Source: Oleiphilus messinensis
Lineage (GTDB): Bacteria > Pseudomonadota > Gammaproteobacteria > Pseudomonadales > Oleiphilaceae
Length of the DNA stretch: 64,000 nt
Direction of reading: 5' to 3'
Assembly: GCF_002162375.1 (NCBI RefSeq)
Contig: NZ_CP021425.1
Coordinates: 2,291,501 to 2,355,500, forward strand
The translations under genes were made by a program, and so were the position numbers. Position 1 is the first letter of the stretch. Each line of letters starts with the position of its first letter. The notes beneath the pieces were generated by a model, which searched no databases, had not been told where the DNA came from, and saw only the letters and a program-made list of their open reading frames with translations. Of the stretch, positions 19,852-30,181 are shown one piece after another.

Positions 19852-20553
19852 TTACCAGTGCCAAGTAAATTTCCACTCGGAAATGGGTGACGATTTCACA
19901 ATTTCTTTTCTGAGTATAGTCAAAAACCGTTCCCGTGAAACAGGGTATGCGCCCAAGGTACCAAGATGGGGATTCTCAAGCTGACAGTCGATCAAGGCGA
20001 AGCCCCAATCGGTTAGTTGTTTCACCAAGTGCACAAAGGCGATTTTGGACGTGTCTGATTGGTGTGAAAACATTGACTCACCGAAAAAACAAGGTCCAAT
20101 GCTGACGCCGTAAAGCCCACCTACCAATTTTTCCCCTATCCACACTTCAAACGAGTGTGCCACGCCAATTGCATTCAGGCGAATATAGGCCTGGATCATT
20201 TCCTCTGTAATCCAGGTACCGCTGCTGTTTTTCCGGCGTCCCGCGCAGGCGCGGATTACCCGCTCAAACTCAGTATCAATACGAATTTCATAATCGCGTT
20301 TGTTGAGGCGTTTGCGCAGTGATTTTGAGATATGCAGGTGCTCGTCGTCAATCAGGCAGCGCGGCTCTGGAGACCACCATAGTATGGGTTGGTCTTTTTC
20401 GAACCAGGGGAATATACCGTGACTGTAGGCGTTGATCAGTCGTTTAGGTGAAAGATCGCCCCCTGCCGCGAGAAGGCCATTGGGATCTTTTAGGGCGTTT
20501 TCTGGCAGCGGGAAGGGGGTTTGGTCGCTATCAAGCCAAACGATGTCACCCAT
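19852..20553 (-). CDS. aat: Leucyl/phenylalanyl-tRNA--protein transferase
   Basis: Aat adds Leu or Phe from charged tRNA to proteins with N-terminal Arg or Lys, marking them for ClpS-ClpAP. The 233-residue protein (E. coli 234) shows the conserved GLLAAGGDLSPKRLINAYSHGIFPWF opening (residues 28-53) and the catalytic-core motif FGESMFSHQSDTSK. It is the first gene of the aat-bpt operon, 102 bp downstream of trxB on the same strand. An inverted repeat CCCACCAA/TTGGTGGG (20594-20601, 20626-20633) lies in that gap. Confidence 0.97.
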   Translation of the reverse strand: MGDIVWLDSDQTPFPLPENALKDPNGLLAAGGDLSPKRLINAYSHGIFPWFEKDQPILWWSPEPRCLIDDEHLHISKSLRKRLNKRDYEIRIDTEFERVIRACAGRRKNSSGTWITEEMIQAYIRLNAIGVAHSFEVWIGEKLVGGLYGVSIGPCFFGESMFSHQSDTSKIAFVHLVKQLTDWGFALIDCQLENPHLGTLGAYPVSRERFLTILRKEIVKSSPISEWKFTWHW

Positions 20554-20655
20554 AGTGATGTGTGTTCCTGACTATTTTTTGAGGGTGTGTCCACCCACCA
20601 AGACGCTGGCATTCAATCCGCTGAGTTGGTGGGTTTGCGATTATTTGCGAGTTGG

Positions 20656-21627
<972 letters not shown>

Positions 21628-21824
21628 TCATAAAATGCATTTAAAAAAACAATGCTTAAATGGGTTAAAAACTAAAGATGGGGGACAATAGCACGATTTC
21701 AAGCGCTTATAGAATCGATTCAACCAATAATTTGTATTGGGAAAGCGAATCATGGCGCGGTCAATCTCGGGGTGTTGTGTTTCACATTGCCTGGAGACAC
21801 TGGCCCAATGGAATTTCTTTTGTT

Positions 21825-22742
21825 CTAGGTTTTTGAGTAGAGTGGTACCTCTGTGAGGATTTTGTTTGAGAGTGGTGTGCCGAGTTGGGAGCTGGATGGA
21901 TTGATCCGGTGTTCCACGACGTTGGCAAGAATGGCCTGGACATCTTCTGGTAGCACATAATCTCGATTGTCGATTAAAGCCCAGGCCTTTGCCGCTTTGA
22001 CCAGGGCCAGTCCACCTCTGGGAGAAAGGCCGGTGTGCTGACCGAGTTTTTCCCGAGTGTATTCGATTATATTTTGAACGTAGTCGAGCAGGGTATCGGA
22101 CACGCTAACCTTTTTCACGGCATTGATGAGTTCTTTGAGTTGTTCCGGGGTGAGTGTTGGTGTGATGTGCTCGATCATATCCCGCCGGTTTTCCCCCTTG
22201 AGTATAGTGCGTTCTGCCTCTTTTGTCGGATAACCTAGCTGGATTCGCATAAAAAAACGGTCAAGTTGTGATTCCGGCAGGGGAAAGGTTCCCGATTGCT
22301 CTTGTGGGTTTTGCGTGGCGATAACGTAGAATGGTTCAGGGAGTGGTCTGGTTTTTCCATCAACTGAGACCTGGCGTTCCTCCATGGCTTCCAGTAGTGC
22401 ACTTTGGGCTTTTGGCGTTGCCCGATTGATTTCATCTGCGAGAACGATTGATGCAAAAACGGGTCCTGGATGGAAGACAAATTCTTTCTTGTTGCTTTCA
22501 AAAATTGAAACGCCCAGTAAATCTGCTGGCAGTAAGTCGCTGGTGAACTGAATGCGGTTGTAGCTAAGATCCAGCGTGTTGGCTAGTGCGTGAGACAGTG
22601 TCGTCTTACCGAGTCCCGGAATGTCTTCAATGAGTAAATGCCCTTCGCACAGCAAACAGGTAAAAGCGAGCTTTACCTGCACCTCTTTGCCGAGCAATAT
22701 ATTGTTGATCTGTTCTAGTGTTCTACTGATTAGCGGGTTCAT
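21825..22742 (-). CDS. MoxR-family AAA+ ATPase
   Basis: A 305-residue MoxR-type AAA+ ATPase, a group thought to act as chaperones in the maturation of protein complexes. Walker A is EDIPGLGKTT (residues 39-48), Walker B lies in VLADEINRATPKAQ, and the sensor-1 region is ATQNPQEQSG. LSPRGGLALVKAAKAWA is the typical lid motif. MoxR genes are normally followed by a DUF58 protein and often a TgpA-type transglutaminase, but here trxB follows after 221 bp, so it is an orphan. It starts 8 bp after the small exported protein gene at 22751, within a short PilZ-led operon. Confidence 0.9.
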   Translation of the reverse strand: MNPLISRTLEQINNILLGKEVQVKLAFTCLLCEGHLLIEDIPGLGKTTLSHALANTLDLSYNRIQFTSDLLPADLLGVSIFESNKKEFVFHPGPVFASIVLADEINRATPKAQSALLEAMEERQVSVDGKTRPLPEPFYVIATQNPQEQSGTFPLPESQLDRFFMRIQLGYPTKEAERTILKGENRRDMIEHITPTLTPEQLKELINAVKKVSVSDTLLDYVQNIIEYTREKLGQHTGLSPRGGLALVKAAKAWALIDNRDYVLPEDVQAILANVVEHRINPSSSQLGTPLSNKILTEVPLYSKT

Positions 22743-22750
22743 ATCTTGAT

Positions 22751-23188
22751 TTATGGATCCATCAGGTTTGGGTGACGAACAGCATGGATTACCGTGCTGT
22801 TTTCGAAGTAAACAGTAAAATCAGCATAACGCCAGCGGGTGATCGGTGGCTTGCCTCGAGCCTTCCCGATATCTTCAGGTTGACCCCACCGCGCGTTTAC
22901 TTCCGCCATGGATAAGCCTTTATCAGGCAGTGTTGATGTTTGTCCGGAAGTATTGCTTGTCTCGCTATTTTGTTGGCCGATTGGAATAACAATTTTCTCG
23001 ACAGTGATGATGGTTTCTACTGCAGTACTCCCATCTGCCCTGGGCACCGCCGGTTCCTGCGCTTGTGCTTCGAGCGCTGACATACTTGCCAGCATGGAAA
23101 GCATAGTGAGTGCTGAAGTTGTCGTTAAGCGTCTAGGTCTCCGGTGATCAAAAAAATGGGCGCTTTTCTCAGTGTCAGTATGGGGCAT
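22751..23188 (-). CDS. Small exported protein of unknown function
   Basis: I do not recognise a named family. The 145-residue protein begins at the ATG at 23188, which has GAGGAG 8 nt upstream at the end of the preceding PilZ gene; a GTG three codons earlier is the alternative. Residues about 23-45 look like a signal peptide with an Ala-rich end (SALEAQAQ). A Ser/Thr-rich linker follows. The C-terminal 50 residues (GLSMAEVNARWGQPEDI, then ITRWRYADFTVYFENSTVIH) resemble the small OmlA/BamE-like fold found in periplasmic proteins, which is only an inference from pattern. It lies between the PilZ and MoxR genes in one operon. Confidence 0.7.
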   Translation of the reverse strand: MPHTDTEKSAHFFDHRRPRRLTTTSALTMLSMLASMSALEAQAQEPAVPRADGSTAVETIITVEKIVIPIGQQNSETSNTSGQTSTLPDKGLSMAEVNARWGQPEDIGKARGKPPITRWRYADFTVYFENSTVIHAVRHPNLMDP

Positions 23189-23193
23189 GGCAG

Positions 23194-23829
23194 TCACTCC
23201 TCATCGAATTTGTTTTCGGAATGCCGTTGCAGGTCTTGACGTTGCTGTTGTGTGATAAACCGTGCCAGGAACTGCTGTTGACGGGGATCCATATCGAGAA
23301 ACTCGAGTCTGAGTGTAAACTGGTTCTGTGCTAGCCCTTGGTCAGGATACATCGGGTTGGTTTTTTTGCAGAGAATTACCTTGCAGAAAGACAGAATTAC
23401 CGTTGCTTGGGGGATCAGAATGAGCTTCAGTGCGACGATTTGATTCTCAGGGTAGGGGGTGGAGTGACGTAGCTTGAGTCCGCCCTCACTCAGGTTTATC
23501 AAATGGTGTTCCGTCTCATAGCCTGGCAGCTGTTGTTGAAGCAGAGTCTGTGCCAGCAAATCAATTTTCTTATCGATGGACTTCAAATACTGAGCTAGAT
23601 TTTTATCTTTTTCCTGAATTTGTCGGAGAAAAATTTGGCTTTCCTGTTCAATTTTTTGCAGTTCATTGTGTAATTCAAATGCAGGAGGCAAGTCAAATAG
23701 CGTGCTCAAATATTGGAAGGCATCTTCGCGTTGCAGGTTATTTTCATGAATTGGCTGAATTTCTATCGAAGCCCGACACGAAACGCGGTAGAATTCCCGC
23801 CGGTCTTGATCGGTTGTTGGTGGCATCAT
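23194..23829 (-). CDS. PilZ-domain c-di-GMP receptor protein
   Basis: A 211-residue protein with a split PilZ signature: RREFYR (residues 10-15), giving the RxxxR motif, and INLSEGG near residue 111, giving (D/N)xSxxG. Both c-di-GMP-binding motifs are intact, so binding is likely. Between them lies a helical, Gln- and Glu-rich insertion (about residues 55-100), probably a coiled coil. It is first in an operon with the small exported protein and MoxR, beside lolC/lolD, as in Pseudomonas. The output is unknown; control of an envelope or surface process is plausible. Confidence 0.85.
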   Translation of the reverse strand: MMPPTTDQDRREFYRVSCRASIEIQPIHENNLQREDAFQYLSTLFDLPPAFELHNELQKIEQESQIFLRQIQEKDKNLAQYLKSIDKKIDLLAQTLLQQQLPGYETEHHLINLSEGGLKLRHSTPYPENQIVALKLILIPQATVILSFCKVILCKKTNPMYPDQGLAQNQFTLRLEFLDMDPRQQQFLARFITQQQRQDLQRHSENKFDEE

Positions 23830-23978
23830 AGATTCTGTTTGCTGACAAATTGCGATTAACCTAAGTGTAGCAGCATCAGTGCATCTTGACGTTAGGATTT
23901 GTTAATACAGTCTGGTCTGCTTCGGAGATTTCGGTCACCGCTCCATGACTGTTGCGCAAAATATGGATTAATTTGTTT

Positions 23979-25220
23979 ATGTTCCGACCTTATCCGGTGT
24001 TTATCGGCCTGCGTTATACGGCCGCAAAGCGGAAAAACCATTTTATCTCGTTTATTTCCATGACCTCGATGTTGGGGTTGATGTTGGGTGTTTGTGTTTT
24101 GATCACGGTGTTGTCCGTTATGAACGGGTTTGATCGTGAACTGCAACAGCGCATTTTAGGTATGGTTCCCCATGCTACAGTACGCGCTTACACCGCAATG
24201 GATAATTGGCAGGAATTGGACAAAGTATTAACCGAGCAACCCAAGATTATTGCGGCAGCCCCGTATCTTCAAGCGGAAGCCATGGTGACACATCAGGGGC
24301 AGGTGAGCGGTATTATGGTTAACGGTATTGATCCTGAGCAAGAGGCTGAGGTATCTATCATCCAGGATCACATGCAAGAAGGGACGCTATCGGATCTGGA
24401 TTCCGGTGCCTTCGAAGTCATAATTGGTGAGATCTTAGCTCGCTCTCTTCGCGTTGGAGTGGGGGACAAGGTAACGATTGTTTTTCCGGAAGCAGCTATT
24501 ACCCCAGCTGGCGTATTCCCTCGGATGAAGCGCTTCACAGTCGCTGGAATATTCGCGGTAGGGGCGGAATTGGACGCGTCTTTGATTGTGACCCATATGG
24601 ATGATTTGGCTAAAGTCATGCGCATACCCGGAAAAGTCAGTGGCATGCGGATAAAAGTTGAAGACTTGTTTGAGGCGCCGCGGATTGCGTGGGACATTGC
24701 AACCACGTTAGGAGGGCAATACTACGCCACGGATTGGACACGAACCCACGGTAATTTATTCCAAGCGATTAAAATGGAAAAAACCATGATTGGGTTGTTA
24801 TTGATGATGATTGTCGCTGTTGCTGCATTCAATATCGTATCCACCCTTGTCATGGTGGTGACAGATAAAAAAGCTGATATCGCAATATTGAGAACAATCG
24901 GCGCAAAACCGGGTGATATCATGGCAGTTTTTGTGGTTCAGGGCGCGATAATTGGTGTAGTCGGGAATATTGTTGGCACCATCGCGGGTGTCCTGTTGGC
25001 CTTAAACGTCAGTGACATAATTAAGGGGCTGGAGAAGTTACTCGGGCATAAATTTCTTGATGCTAATGTTTATTTCATTAGCTATCTTCCATCACAGTTG
25101 CTGTGGTCGGATGTCGTGGTCATCTGTGGTGCGGGTTTGGTGATGAGTTTAGCGGCGACAATTTATCCGGCCTACCGCGCGTCAAAGGTCGACCCCGCAG
25201 ATGCATTGAGGTATGAGTAA
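23979..25220 (+). CDS. lolC: Lipoprotein-releasing ABC transporter permease, LolC/E family
   Basis: An inner-membrane permease with a FtsX-type fold that, with LolD, extracts lipoproteins for LolA. I start at the ATG at 23979, since MFRPYPVFIGLRYTAAKR matches LolC/E N-termini; a TTG at 23952 would add nine residues. The 413-residue protein has one N-terminal membrane segment (MLGLMLGVCVLITVLSVMNG), a large periplasmic domain, and three C-terminal segments ending in the typical YPAYRASKVDPADALRYE. Only one LolC/E-type gene lies here, so it either acts as a homodimer (LolF-like) or pairs with a copy elsewhere. Its stop codon overlaps the lolD start. Confidence 0.93.
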   Translation: MFRPYPVFIGLRYTAAKRKNHFISFISMTSMLGLMLGVCVLITVLSVMNGFDRELQQRILGMVPHATVRAYTAMDNWQELDKVLTEQPKIIAAAPYLQAEAMVTHQGQVSGIMVNGIDPEQEAEVSIIQDHMQEGTLSDLDSGAFEVIIGEILARSLRVGVGDKVTIVFPEAAITPAGVFPRMKRFTVAGIFAVGAELDASLIVTHMDDLAKVMRIPGKVSGMRIKVEDLFEAPRIAWDIATTLGGQYYATDWTRTHGNLFQAIKMEKTMIGLLLMMIVAVAAFNIVSTLVMVVTDKKADIAILRTIGAKPGDIMAVFVVQGAIIGVVGNIVGTIAGVLLALNVSDIIKGLEKLLGHKFLDANVYFISYLPSQLLWSDVVVICGAGLVMSLAATIYPAYRASKVDPADALRYE

Positions 25221-25927
25221 TGGCAGTTTCACCTCGAATCGTATTATCCGGTCAAAATATCGAAAAGACTTACCTTGAGGGTAAAACACCGTTAACGATA
25301 TTTTCGAATTTGCAGTTCGAATTGTTTTCGTCCGAGTTTGTTGCAATCGTCGGAAGCTCGGGGGCGGGCAAGACGACCTTGCTTAACATTCTGGGCGGGC
25401 TTGATAAGCCGACATCTGGTGATGTTTTAATCGGTGGGCAAAATGTGCATCGTTTGGCGGAGCGCAAACGTTGTCAGCTCCGTAATCGTGAAATTGGATT
25501 CGTGTATCAATTCCACCATTTACTCCCTGAATTTTCCGCGTTGGAAAATGTGGTGATGCCGGTGTTAGTCGGTAAGTCGATGAACCTCAAAACCGGTCGA
25601 GCGAAAGCGCAGGAATTGTTGGAGCGTGTCGGATTATCTGAGCGCTTGCATCATAAACCGGCTCAGCTTTCGGGTGGTGAGCGTCAGCGCGTTGCTATCG
25701 CGCGGGCGCTGGTAAATGATCCCAGTTGTGTTCTGATGGATGAGCCTACGGGCAACTTGGATGAGCACACTGCGCTCGAAGTGCAAGCATTGATGCAGGA
25801 GCTTATCGGCCAGTTTACGACCAGCTTCGTTGTTGTCACCCATGATTTGCACCTTGCGAAAACGGCTGATCGTATTTTCCGGCTTGAAACCGGGGTTTTA
25901 AAAGCAACAGACAAGAGTAGTTTTTAA
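25220..25927 (+). CDS. lolD: Lipoprotein-releasing system ATP-binding protein LolD
   Basis: The cytoplasmic ATPase of the Lol exporter, 235 residues. Walker A is GSSGAGKTT (45-53), the signature is LSGGERQR (150-157) and Walker B is CVLMDEPTGNLD. QFHHLLPEFSALENV is the Q-loop region characteristic of LolD. The ATG shares one base with the lolC stop (TAATG), so the two genes are translationally coupled. It converges with the DUF2062 gene 14 bp away. Confidence 0.96.
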   Translation: MAVSPRIVLSGQNIEKTYLEGKTPLTIFSNLQFELFSSEFVAIVGSSGAGKTTLLNILGGLDKPTSGDVLIGGQNVHRLAERKRCQLRNREIGFVYQFHHLLPEFSALENVVMPVLVGKSMNLKTGRAKAQELLERVGLSERLHHKPAQLSGGERQRVAIARALVNDPSCVLMDEPTGNLDEHTALEVQALMQELIGQFTTSFVVVTHDLHLAKTADRIFRLETGVLKATDKSSF

Positions 25928-25941
25928 ATTATCGCTTGGTA

Positions 25942-26475
25942 CTAAACGCCTACTGCTTTTTGCTTGCGCCGTTGTTGTCGTTCGAACCAGCTTTTTCGAA
26001 CCTTGCGTTTCCAGAGGTACTGGATGACCAGGTAACTGCTGACCGCGCAGACCGTTGCGACCACAAACGATCCAAAATACAATGGCAGGCCGACTTCAAG
26101 GAGTTTGTCTGCAAGCCAGTTCCAACTCAGCTCAAATTCATAGCCGCTGATAGGCCGATTCAACAGTGTTGCGCCGACCACATAGTTGAAGTAGAAGATC
26201 GGGGGCATGGTCAGAGGATTGCTTATCCAGACCAGAGCAACGGAAATTGGGAGGTTGCAATTCGCCCAGACCGCCAGGAATGCAGCCAGTACCATTTGAA
26301 AGGGCATTGGAATAAAACTGCAGAAAATGCCAATCAAGAATGCTTTAGATACTGCGTGCCTGTTCAAGTGCCAAAGATTGGGTTCATGTAAGATGTCGCC
26401 CAAAAACTGAAGAGATTTGATGTTGCGGATTTTATCCGGAGTGGGCATGTGCTTTTTCAGGAATTGCTTTGGCAT
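25942..26475 (-). CDS. DUF2062 family membrane protein
   Basis: A 177-residue inner-membrane protein of the DUF2062 family, whose function is not established. The characteristic motif LWHLNRHAVSKAFLIGIFC precedes the first membrane segment, and WISNPLTMPPIFYFNY is the second family hallmark. Two to three hydrophobic segments are visible, with a basic C-terminal tail (KRKVRKSWFERQQRRKQK). It sits between lolD and comEC, the same position as in Pseudomonas. Confidence 0.88.
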   Translation of the reverse strand: MPKQFLKKHMPTPDKIRNIKSLQFLGDILHEPNLWHLNRHAVSKAFLIGIFCSFIPMPFQMVLAAFLAVWANCNLPISVALVWISNPLTMPPIFYFNYVVGATLLNRPISGYEFELSWNWLADKLLEVGLPLYFGSFVVATVCAVSSYLVIQYLWKRKVRKSWFERQQRRKQKAVGV

Positions 26476-26609
26476 GTTCGCGACAGTCGGTTGGTTTACG
26501 TTTGCAGTTTGATGACAGGGATACGTGCTCGACTTAAATCTGTAAATGTTTCACGTTAAGCCGTTAGTGCAACTCATTATTAACGCAACGATAACCAGGG
26601 AAGGGGTCT

Positions 26610-28994
26610 ATGCGTTTAGTTTTATCCGCCATGTCCGGTGGCGTAATAGTACTTTATTACAGCGCCTTTTCGCCACCCAATCCAGTGGTATTCGGTTTAT
26701 TTTTTGTAGCCTGTCTGTTTTTTTTGCGAGATCGTACCCGAATAATGGCCGCAACACTCGTCGGGTTTAGTGTCGCGGCATTACATGTCAATCAGTTTTC
26801 AGATCAGATGATACCCGTTCAATATGAGCGGAAAACAGTCCTTGTAGAGGGGGAGGTATGTTCATTGCCTGAGCGTCGTGGGGCGATGATGCGTTTTGAC
26901 TATTGCCTGTTTACTACCCCCTGGAGGGCAAAAGATGTTCGCGTTAGAGTCGTGCTCCATTCGGATGCGCTTATGGCCTATAACGATTCGGCGTCGATTT
27001 CTAACGGTTCTGGAGTGAGCGAAACCGAGCTGTCAGGATATTTAAGGACAAATGTCAGGCTCATCAGGCCCAGAGGGCTCGCGAATCCGGCAGGATTCTC
27101 GATGGAGCGTTGGTTGTATGCAAAAGGTTATCGCGCTCAGGGCGTGATTCAGTCCATCGATGACATTGGCTCTTGCCAAAGATTTTGGTCTTGCCAGCTA
27201 ACCCATTACCGTCAGCAAATTCGTAACCGGTTGATGCCTCATTTGAGGGCGTCGACGATGGGACATTTTGTATTGGCGCTGACGTTGGGCGATCGAAGCG
27301 AGATTCCGTACCTAGATAAATCAATACTCAGGGATACGGGGTTAGGGCACTTAATCGCAATATCTGGAATGCATCTCTCCATGGTGGGTGGCTTTGTTTA
27401 TTGGCTGCTTGCGCTGGTTTGGCGTCGAAGTTACTTTCTGCAGCGTTACCTTGGGGTGCTGCTGCCAGTTTCGGTGCTGCTGGTTTCCACTTGTTTTGCT
27501 CTGGTATCCGGTTTTGCTGTCTCGACACAGCGGGCTTTATTAATGGCCCTGGTGGTGATGCTCTGGTTTTATGGTTATCGTCCCAGGCCTTCAGTAATAT
27601 TGCTGACGGCGGTCGCTATCCTGTTGCTGTCGACGCCTGCTTACATTTATGATCTTGGTTTTTGGTTGTCCTGTTATGCTGTTGCGGTACTGATGCTTAT
27701 TTTCGCCCGCCGGCTTAGCACCTCTTCCTGGCTTTCGGCTCTCTTTGGTGCCCACTTTCTTGTGTTTTTTGGCTTGTTGCCGTTGTTAGTGTTGTTTGCA
27801 CTTCCTGTCACGCCAATCAGTATTGTGGCCAATATATTTGCAGTGCCGCTGTTCACGTTGATATTACTCCCCCTGTCGTTTTTCATTGTTACAAGTTTGT
27901 TGATGGGCTTTGTAGCGCCCGCACAATGGGGGCTCCAGCTTTTCGATATGTTGTTGTTATTGTTGAGTGCGGGTTTGCACGGCTTGGTCAGTCTCTGCCC
28001 GCCGGTGGGCTTTATGGCAACATTGCAGGGGCAATGGCACGTGTTTTTGAGTTTTTTTATGGCGTGTTTCGTGATTCTATTGCCAGTCCCGGTTTTGTCG
28101 AGAGGGCTTTGTGTGGTGATTTGGGCTGGAATTCTGATCTTCGGTTCGGCGAAACCTAAGCAGGCATCATCCTTGGCCGTGTTGGATGTGGGTCAAGGTC
28201 TTGCAGTGGCGGTTCAGCATGGAAATCAGGGATGGCTGTACGATTTCGGGCGCGATTTTGCCGCAGGTCTGCCGGTGGCAAGTGCAATACTGATCCCGTA
28301 TCTACAACGGTTGGGCCTGGAGTCAATCGATACCGCGGTGTTGAGTCATGGCGACAAGGATCATCAGGGTGGTTTAGCGATTTTGGCAAAAACAATGAGC
28401 ATTCGAAACTTTTTTTACGGACATCGGTCAGAACCTCAAGCGTTCTCAAGCTACAATATAGACGATATTCGGCAGTGTCAGGCCCGTCAGAGCTTCCATT
28501 TCGACGAGCATTTTTCCTGGCAAGTGCTGTGGCCCGTCAAGTCTGCAAAAGCTAATACGGTCTCAGAGAGTAGTAATGCGCGTTCCTGTGTTATTAAACT
28601 TGATCTGAATGGTGTTTCATTTTTGTTGAGCGGTGATATAAGTGCTGCAGTAGAGCGTGAACTGGTTACATTGTATCGTGAACAACTGCGGACGGATGTC
28701 TTGATTGCAGCGCATCATGGCAGTAATAGCAGTAGCTCATGGGCATTTTTGAAATTCGTTAATCCCAGTGTTGCGGTATTCTCGAGTGGTTATTTGAATG
28801 CTTTCGGGCATCCTCATCCTGAAGTCGTGGCCAGAATGAAGGCCATGTCGATTGAAATGTATGATACTGCACAGGATGGTGCGATTATATTTCGGCCAAA
28901 ATCAAGCCAGGTTGCCCAATCTCGACGAGAACAATTTGATGTCGTCCGTCACAGAGCGGTACAGAATCACTTCTGGTTGGAAGCTAAAGATTGA
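26610..28994 (+). CDS. comEC: DNA internalization competence protein ComEC/Rec2
   Basis: ComEC forms the inner-membrane channel for single-stranded DNA in natural transformation. The 794-residue protein has an N-terminal membrane and OB-like region (about 1-200), the multi-spanning Competence domain (about 205-500; GLGHLIAISGMHLSMVGG is its signature), and a C-terminal metallo-beta-lactamase-like domain from about 515 (LDVGQGLAVAVQHG, then LSHGDKDHQGGL near 578, and AAHHGSNSSSS). GGAAGGGG just before the ATG is a good ribosome-binding site. Competence itself would need a type IV pilus and partners not seen here. Confidence 0.95.
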   Translation: MRLVLSAMSGGVIVLYYSAFSPPNPVVFGLFFVACLFFLRDRTRIMAATLVGFSVAALHVNQFSDQMIPVQYERKTVLVEGEVCSLPERRGAMMRFDYCLFTTPWRAKDVRVRVVLHSDALMAYNDSASISNGSGVSETELSGYLRTNVRLIRPRGLANPAGFSMERWLYAKGYRAQGVIQSIDDIGSCQRFWSCQLTHYRQQIRNRLMPHLRASTMGHFVLALTLGDRSEIPYLDKSILRDTGLGHLIAISGMHLSMVGGFVYWLLALVWRRSYFLQRYLGVLLPVSVLLVSTCFALVSGFAVSTQRALLMALVVMLWFYGYRPRPSVILLTAVAILLLSTPAYIYDLGFWLSCYAVAVLMLIFARRLSTSSWLSALFGAHFLVFFGLLPLLVLFALPVTPISIVANIFAVPLFTLILLPLSFFIVTSLLMGFVAPAQWGLQLFDMLLLLLSAGLHGLVSLCPPVGFMATLQGQWHVFLSFFMACFVILLPVPVLSRGLCVVIWAGILIFGSAKPKQASSLAVLDVGQGLAVAVQHGNQGWLYDFGRDFAAGLPVASAILIPYLQRLGLESIDTAVLSHGDKDHQGGLAILAKTMSIRNFFYGHRSEPQAFSSYNIDDIRQCQARQSFHFDEHFSWQVLWPVKSAKANTVSESSNARSCVIKLDLNGVSFLLSGDISAAVERELVTLYREQLRTDVLIAAHHGSNSSSSWAFLKFVNPSVAVFSSGYLNAFGHPHPEVVARMKAMSIEMYDTAQDGAIIFRPKSSQVAQSRREQFDVVRHRAVQNHFWLEAKD

Positions 28995-29123
28995 AAAGGT
29001 CGATCAGAGCGATCACAATGTTTGCCTTTGCCAATAATAACAAGCCCTCATTACCTCAATTGCACAATTTGGGTAATAAGCTACCGTTTTATGTAACAGA
29101 TTGATGATTCAGGAGATCATGTA

Positions 29124-29756
29124 GTGGATGTGCTAGACCTGTTGAAACCCGGCGGTATGATTATGGTACCGATCCTGATTTGCTCCATACTGGCTACAGC
29201 AATAATCTTCGAGCGATTCTGGACACTCCGGGTCAGTAAAATAGCGCCGAAAAAAGCCTCAAACGAAGTTTGGCACTGGATAAAGAACAAGGAGCTGAAC
29301 TCCAAAAAATTACGGGCGTTGAAAGAGTCGTCTCCTTTGGGGCAGATATTTGCAGTTGGTCTGGCGAACGCAAAGCATGGCCGCGAAGTGATGAAAGAAA
29401 GTATTGAGCAGGAAGCGACCCAGGTGGTTCATGATATGGAGCGTTTTCTGACTGCTCTGGGGACAGTTGCCGTTATCACGCCTTTGTTGGGTTTGTTAGG
29501 TACCGTTATTGGTATGATCAAGGTATTTGCCGCCATCCAGCTGGAAGGTACTGGAAATGCAGCGATACTGGCGGGCGGAATATCAGAGGCGTTACTGACT
29601 ACCGCGGCCGGATTGACCGTAGCGATCCCAGCCCTGATTTTTCACCGTTATTTTTTGCGTCGCGTTGACGAGATTGTAATCAGTATGGAGCAGGAAGCGA
29701 TCAAGCTGGTTGAAGTTGTGCACGGTGATCGGGAAATTGACTTGGGTGGAGAGTAG
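29124..29756 (+). CDS. exbB: ExbB/TolQ-family proton channel protein
   Basis: A 210-residue MotA/TolQ/ExbB-family inner-membrane protein with three membrane segments (about 12-32, 105-128 and 150-172). GTVAVITPLLGLLGTVIGMI and GGISEALLTTAAGLTVAIP are the conserved channel motifs. With ExbD it converts proton motive force into work on a partner protein, but no TonB or TolA gene is nearby, so the partner is unknown. The start is a GTG at 29124. exbD follows after 5 bp. This unlinked pair just upstream of msbA-lpxK is conserved in Pseudomonas relatives. Confidence 0.93.
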   Translation: MDVLDLLKPGGMIMVPILICSILATAIIFERFWTLRVSKIAPKKASNEVWHWIKNKELNSKKLRALKESSPLGQIFAVGLANAKHGREVMKESIEQEATQVVHDMERFLTALGTVAVITPLLGLLGTVIGMIKVFAAIQLEGTGNAAILAGGISEALLTTAAGLTVAIPALIFHRYFLRRVDEIVISMEQEAIKLVEVVHGDREIDLGGE

Positions 29757-29761
29757 TTCGC

Positions 29762-30181
29762 GTGAAGTTTAAAAGGCAGGCGGGTGAAGAAGTCTCAGTC
29801 AATCTCACGCCCTTGATTGACGTTGTGTTTCTACTTTTGATTTTTTTCATGGTATCGACCACGTTTACCAAAGAGAGCCATCTCGAAATTGATTTACCGG
29901 AAGCGAGTGGTGAAGCTGCGCCTTCGGAGAAAAAGGTTGTCGAGGTGGTGATCAATCATAAAGGGGAATACAGTGTTAATGAGCGGCCGTTGATCAACAG
30001 CCAGGCGGATACACTCACAAAGGCAATAATCAAAATATCTGAAAATAATTCTGCTTTGCCATTTATCATAACAGCTGATGCCAAGACGCCCCATGAGTTT
30101 GTTGTCAGAGCAATGGATGTCGCGGGTAAGCTCGGGTTTTCGCAGTTGAGTATTACTACCCAGAAAACGAATGAGAAATAG
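29762..30181 (+). CDS. exbD: ExbD/TolR-family protein
   Basis: A 139-residue single-span protein with the family motif VNLTPLIDVVFLLLIFFMV, whose Asp20 would carry protons through the ExbB channel, and a periplasmic C-terminal domain (residues 45-139). The start is GTG at 29762, 5 bp after exbB, so the two form one unit. The following 304-bp gap and its promoter separate the pair from msbA. Confidence 0.93.
   Translation: MKFKRQAGEEVSVNLTPLIDVVFLLLIFFMVSTTFTKESHLEIDLPEASGEAAPSEKKVVEVVINHKGEYSVNERPLINSQADTLTKAIIKISENNSALPFIITADAKTPHEFVVRAMDVAGKLGFSQLSITTQKTNEK

Noticed and set aside
26546-26770. 74-codon frame overlapping the start of comEC
   Set aside because: It is out of frame with comEC, has no family features, and comEC covers most of it with a proper ribosome-binding site.
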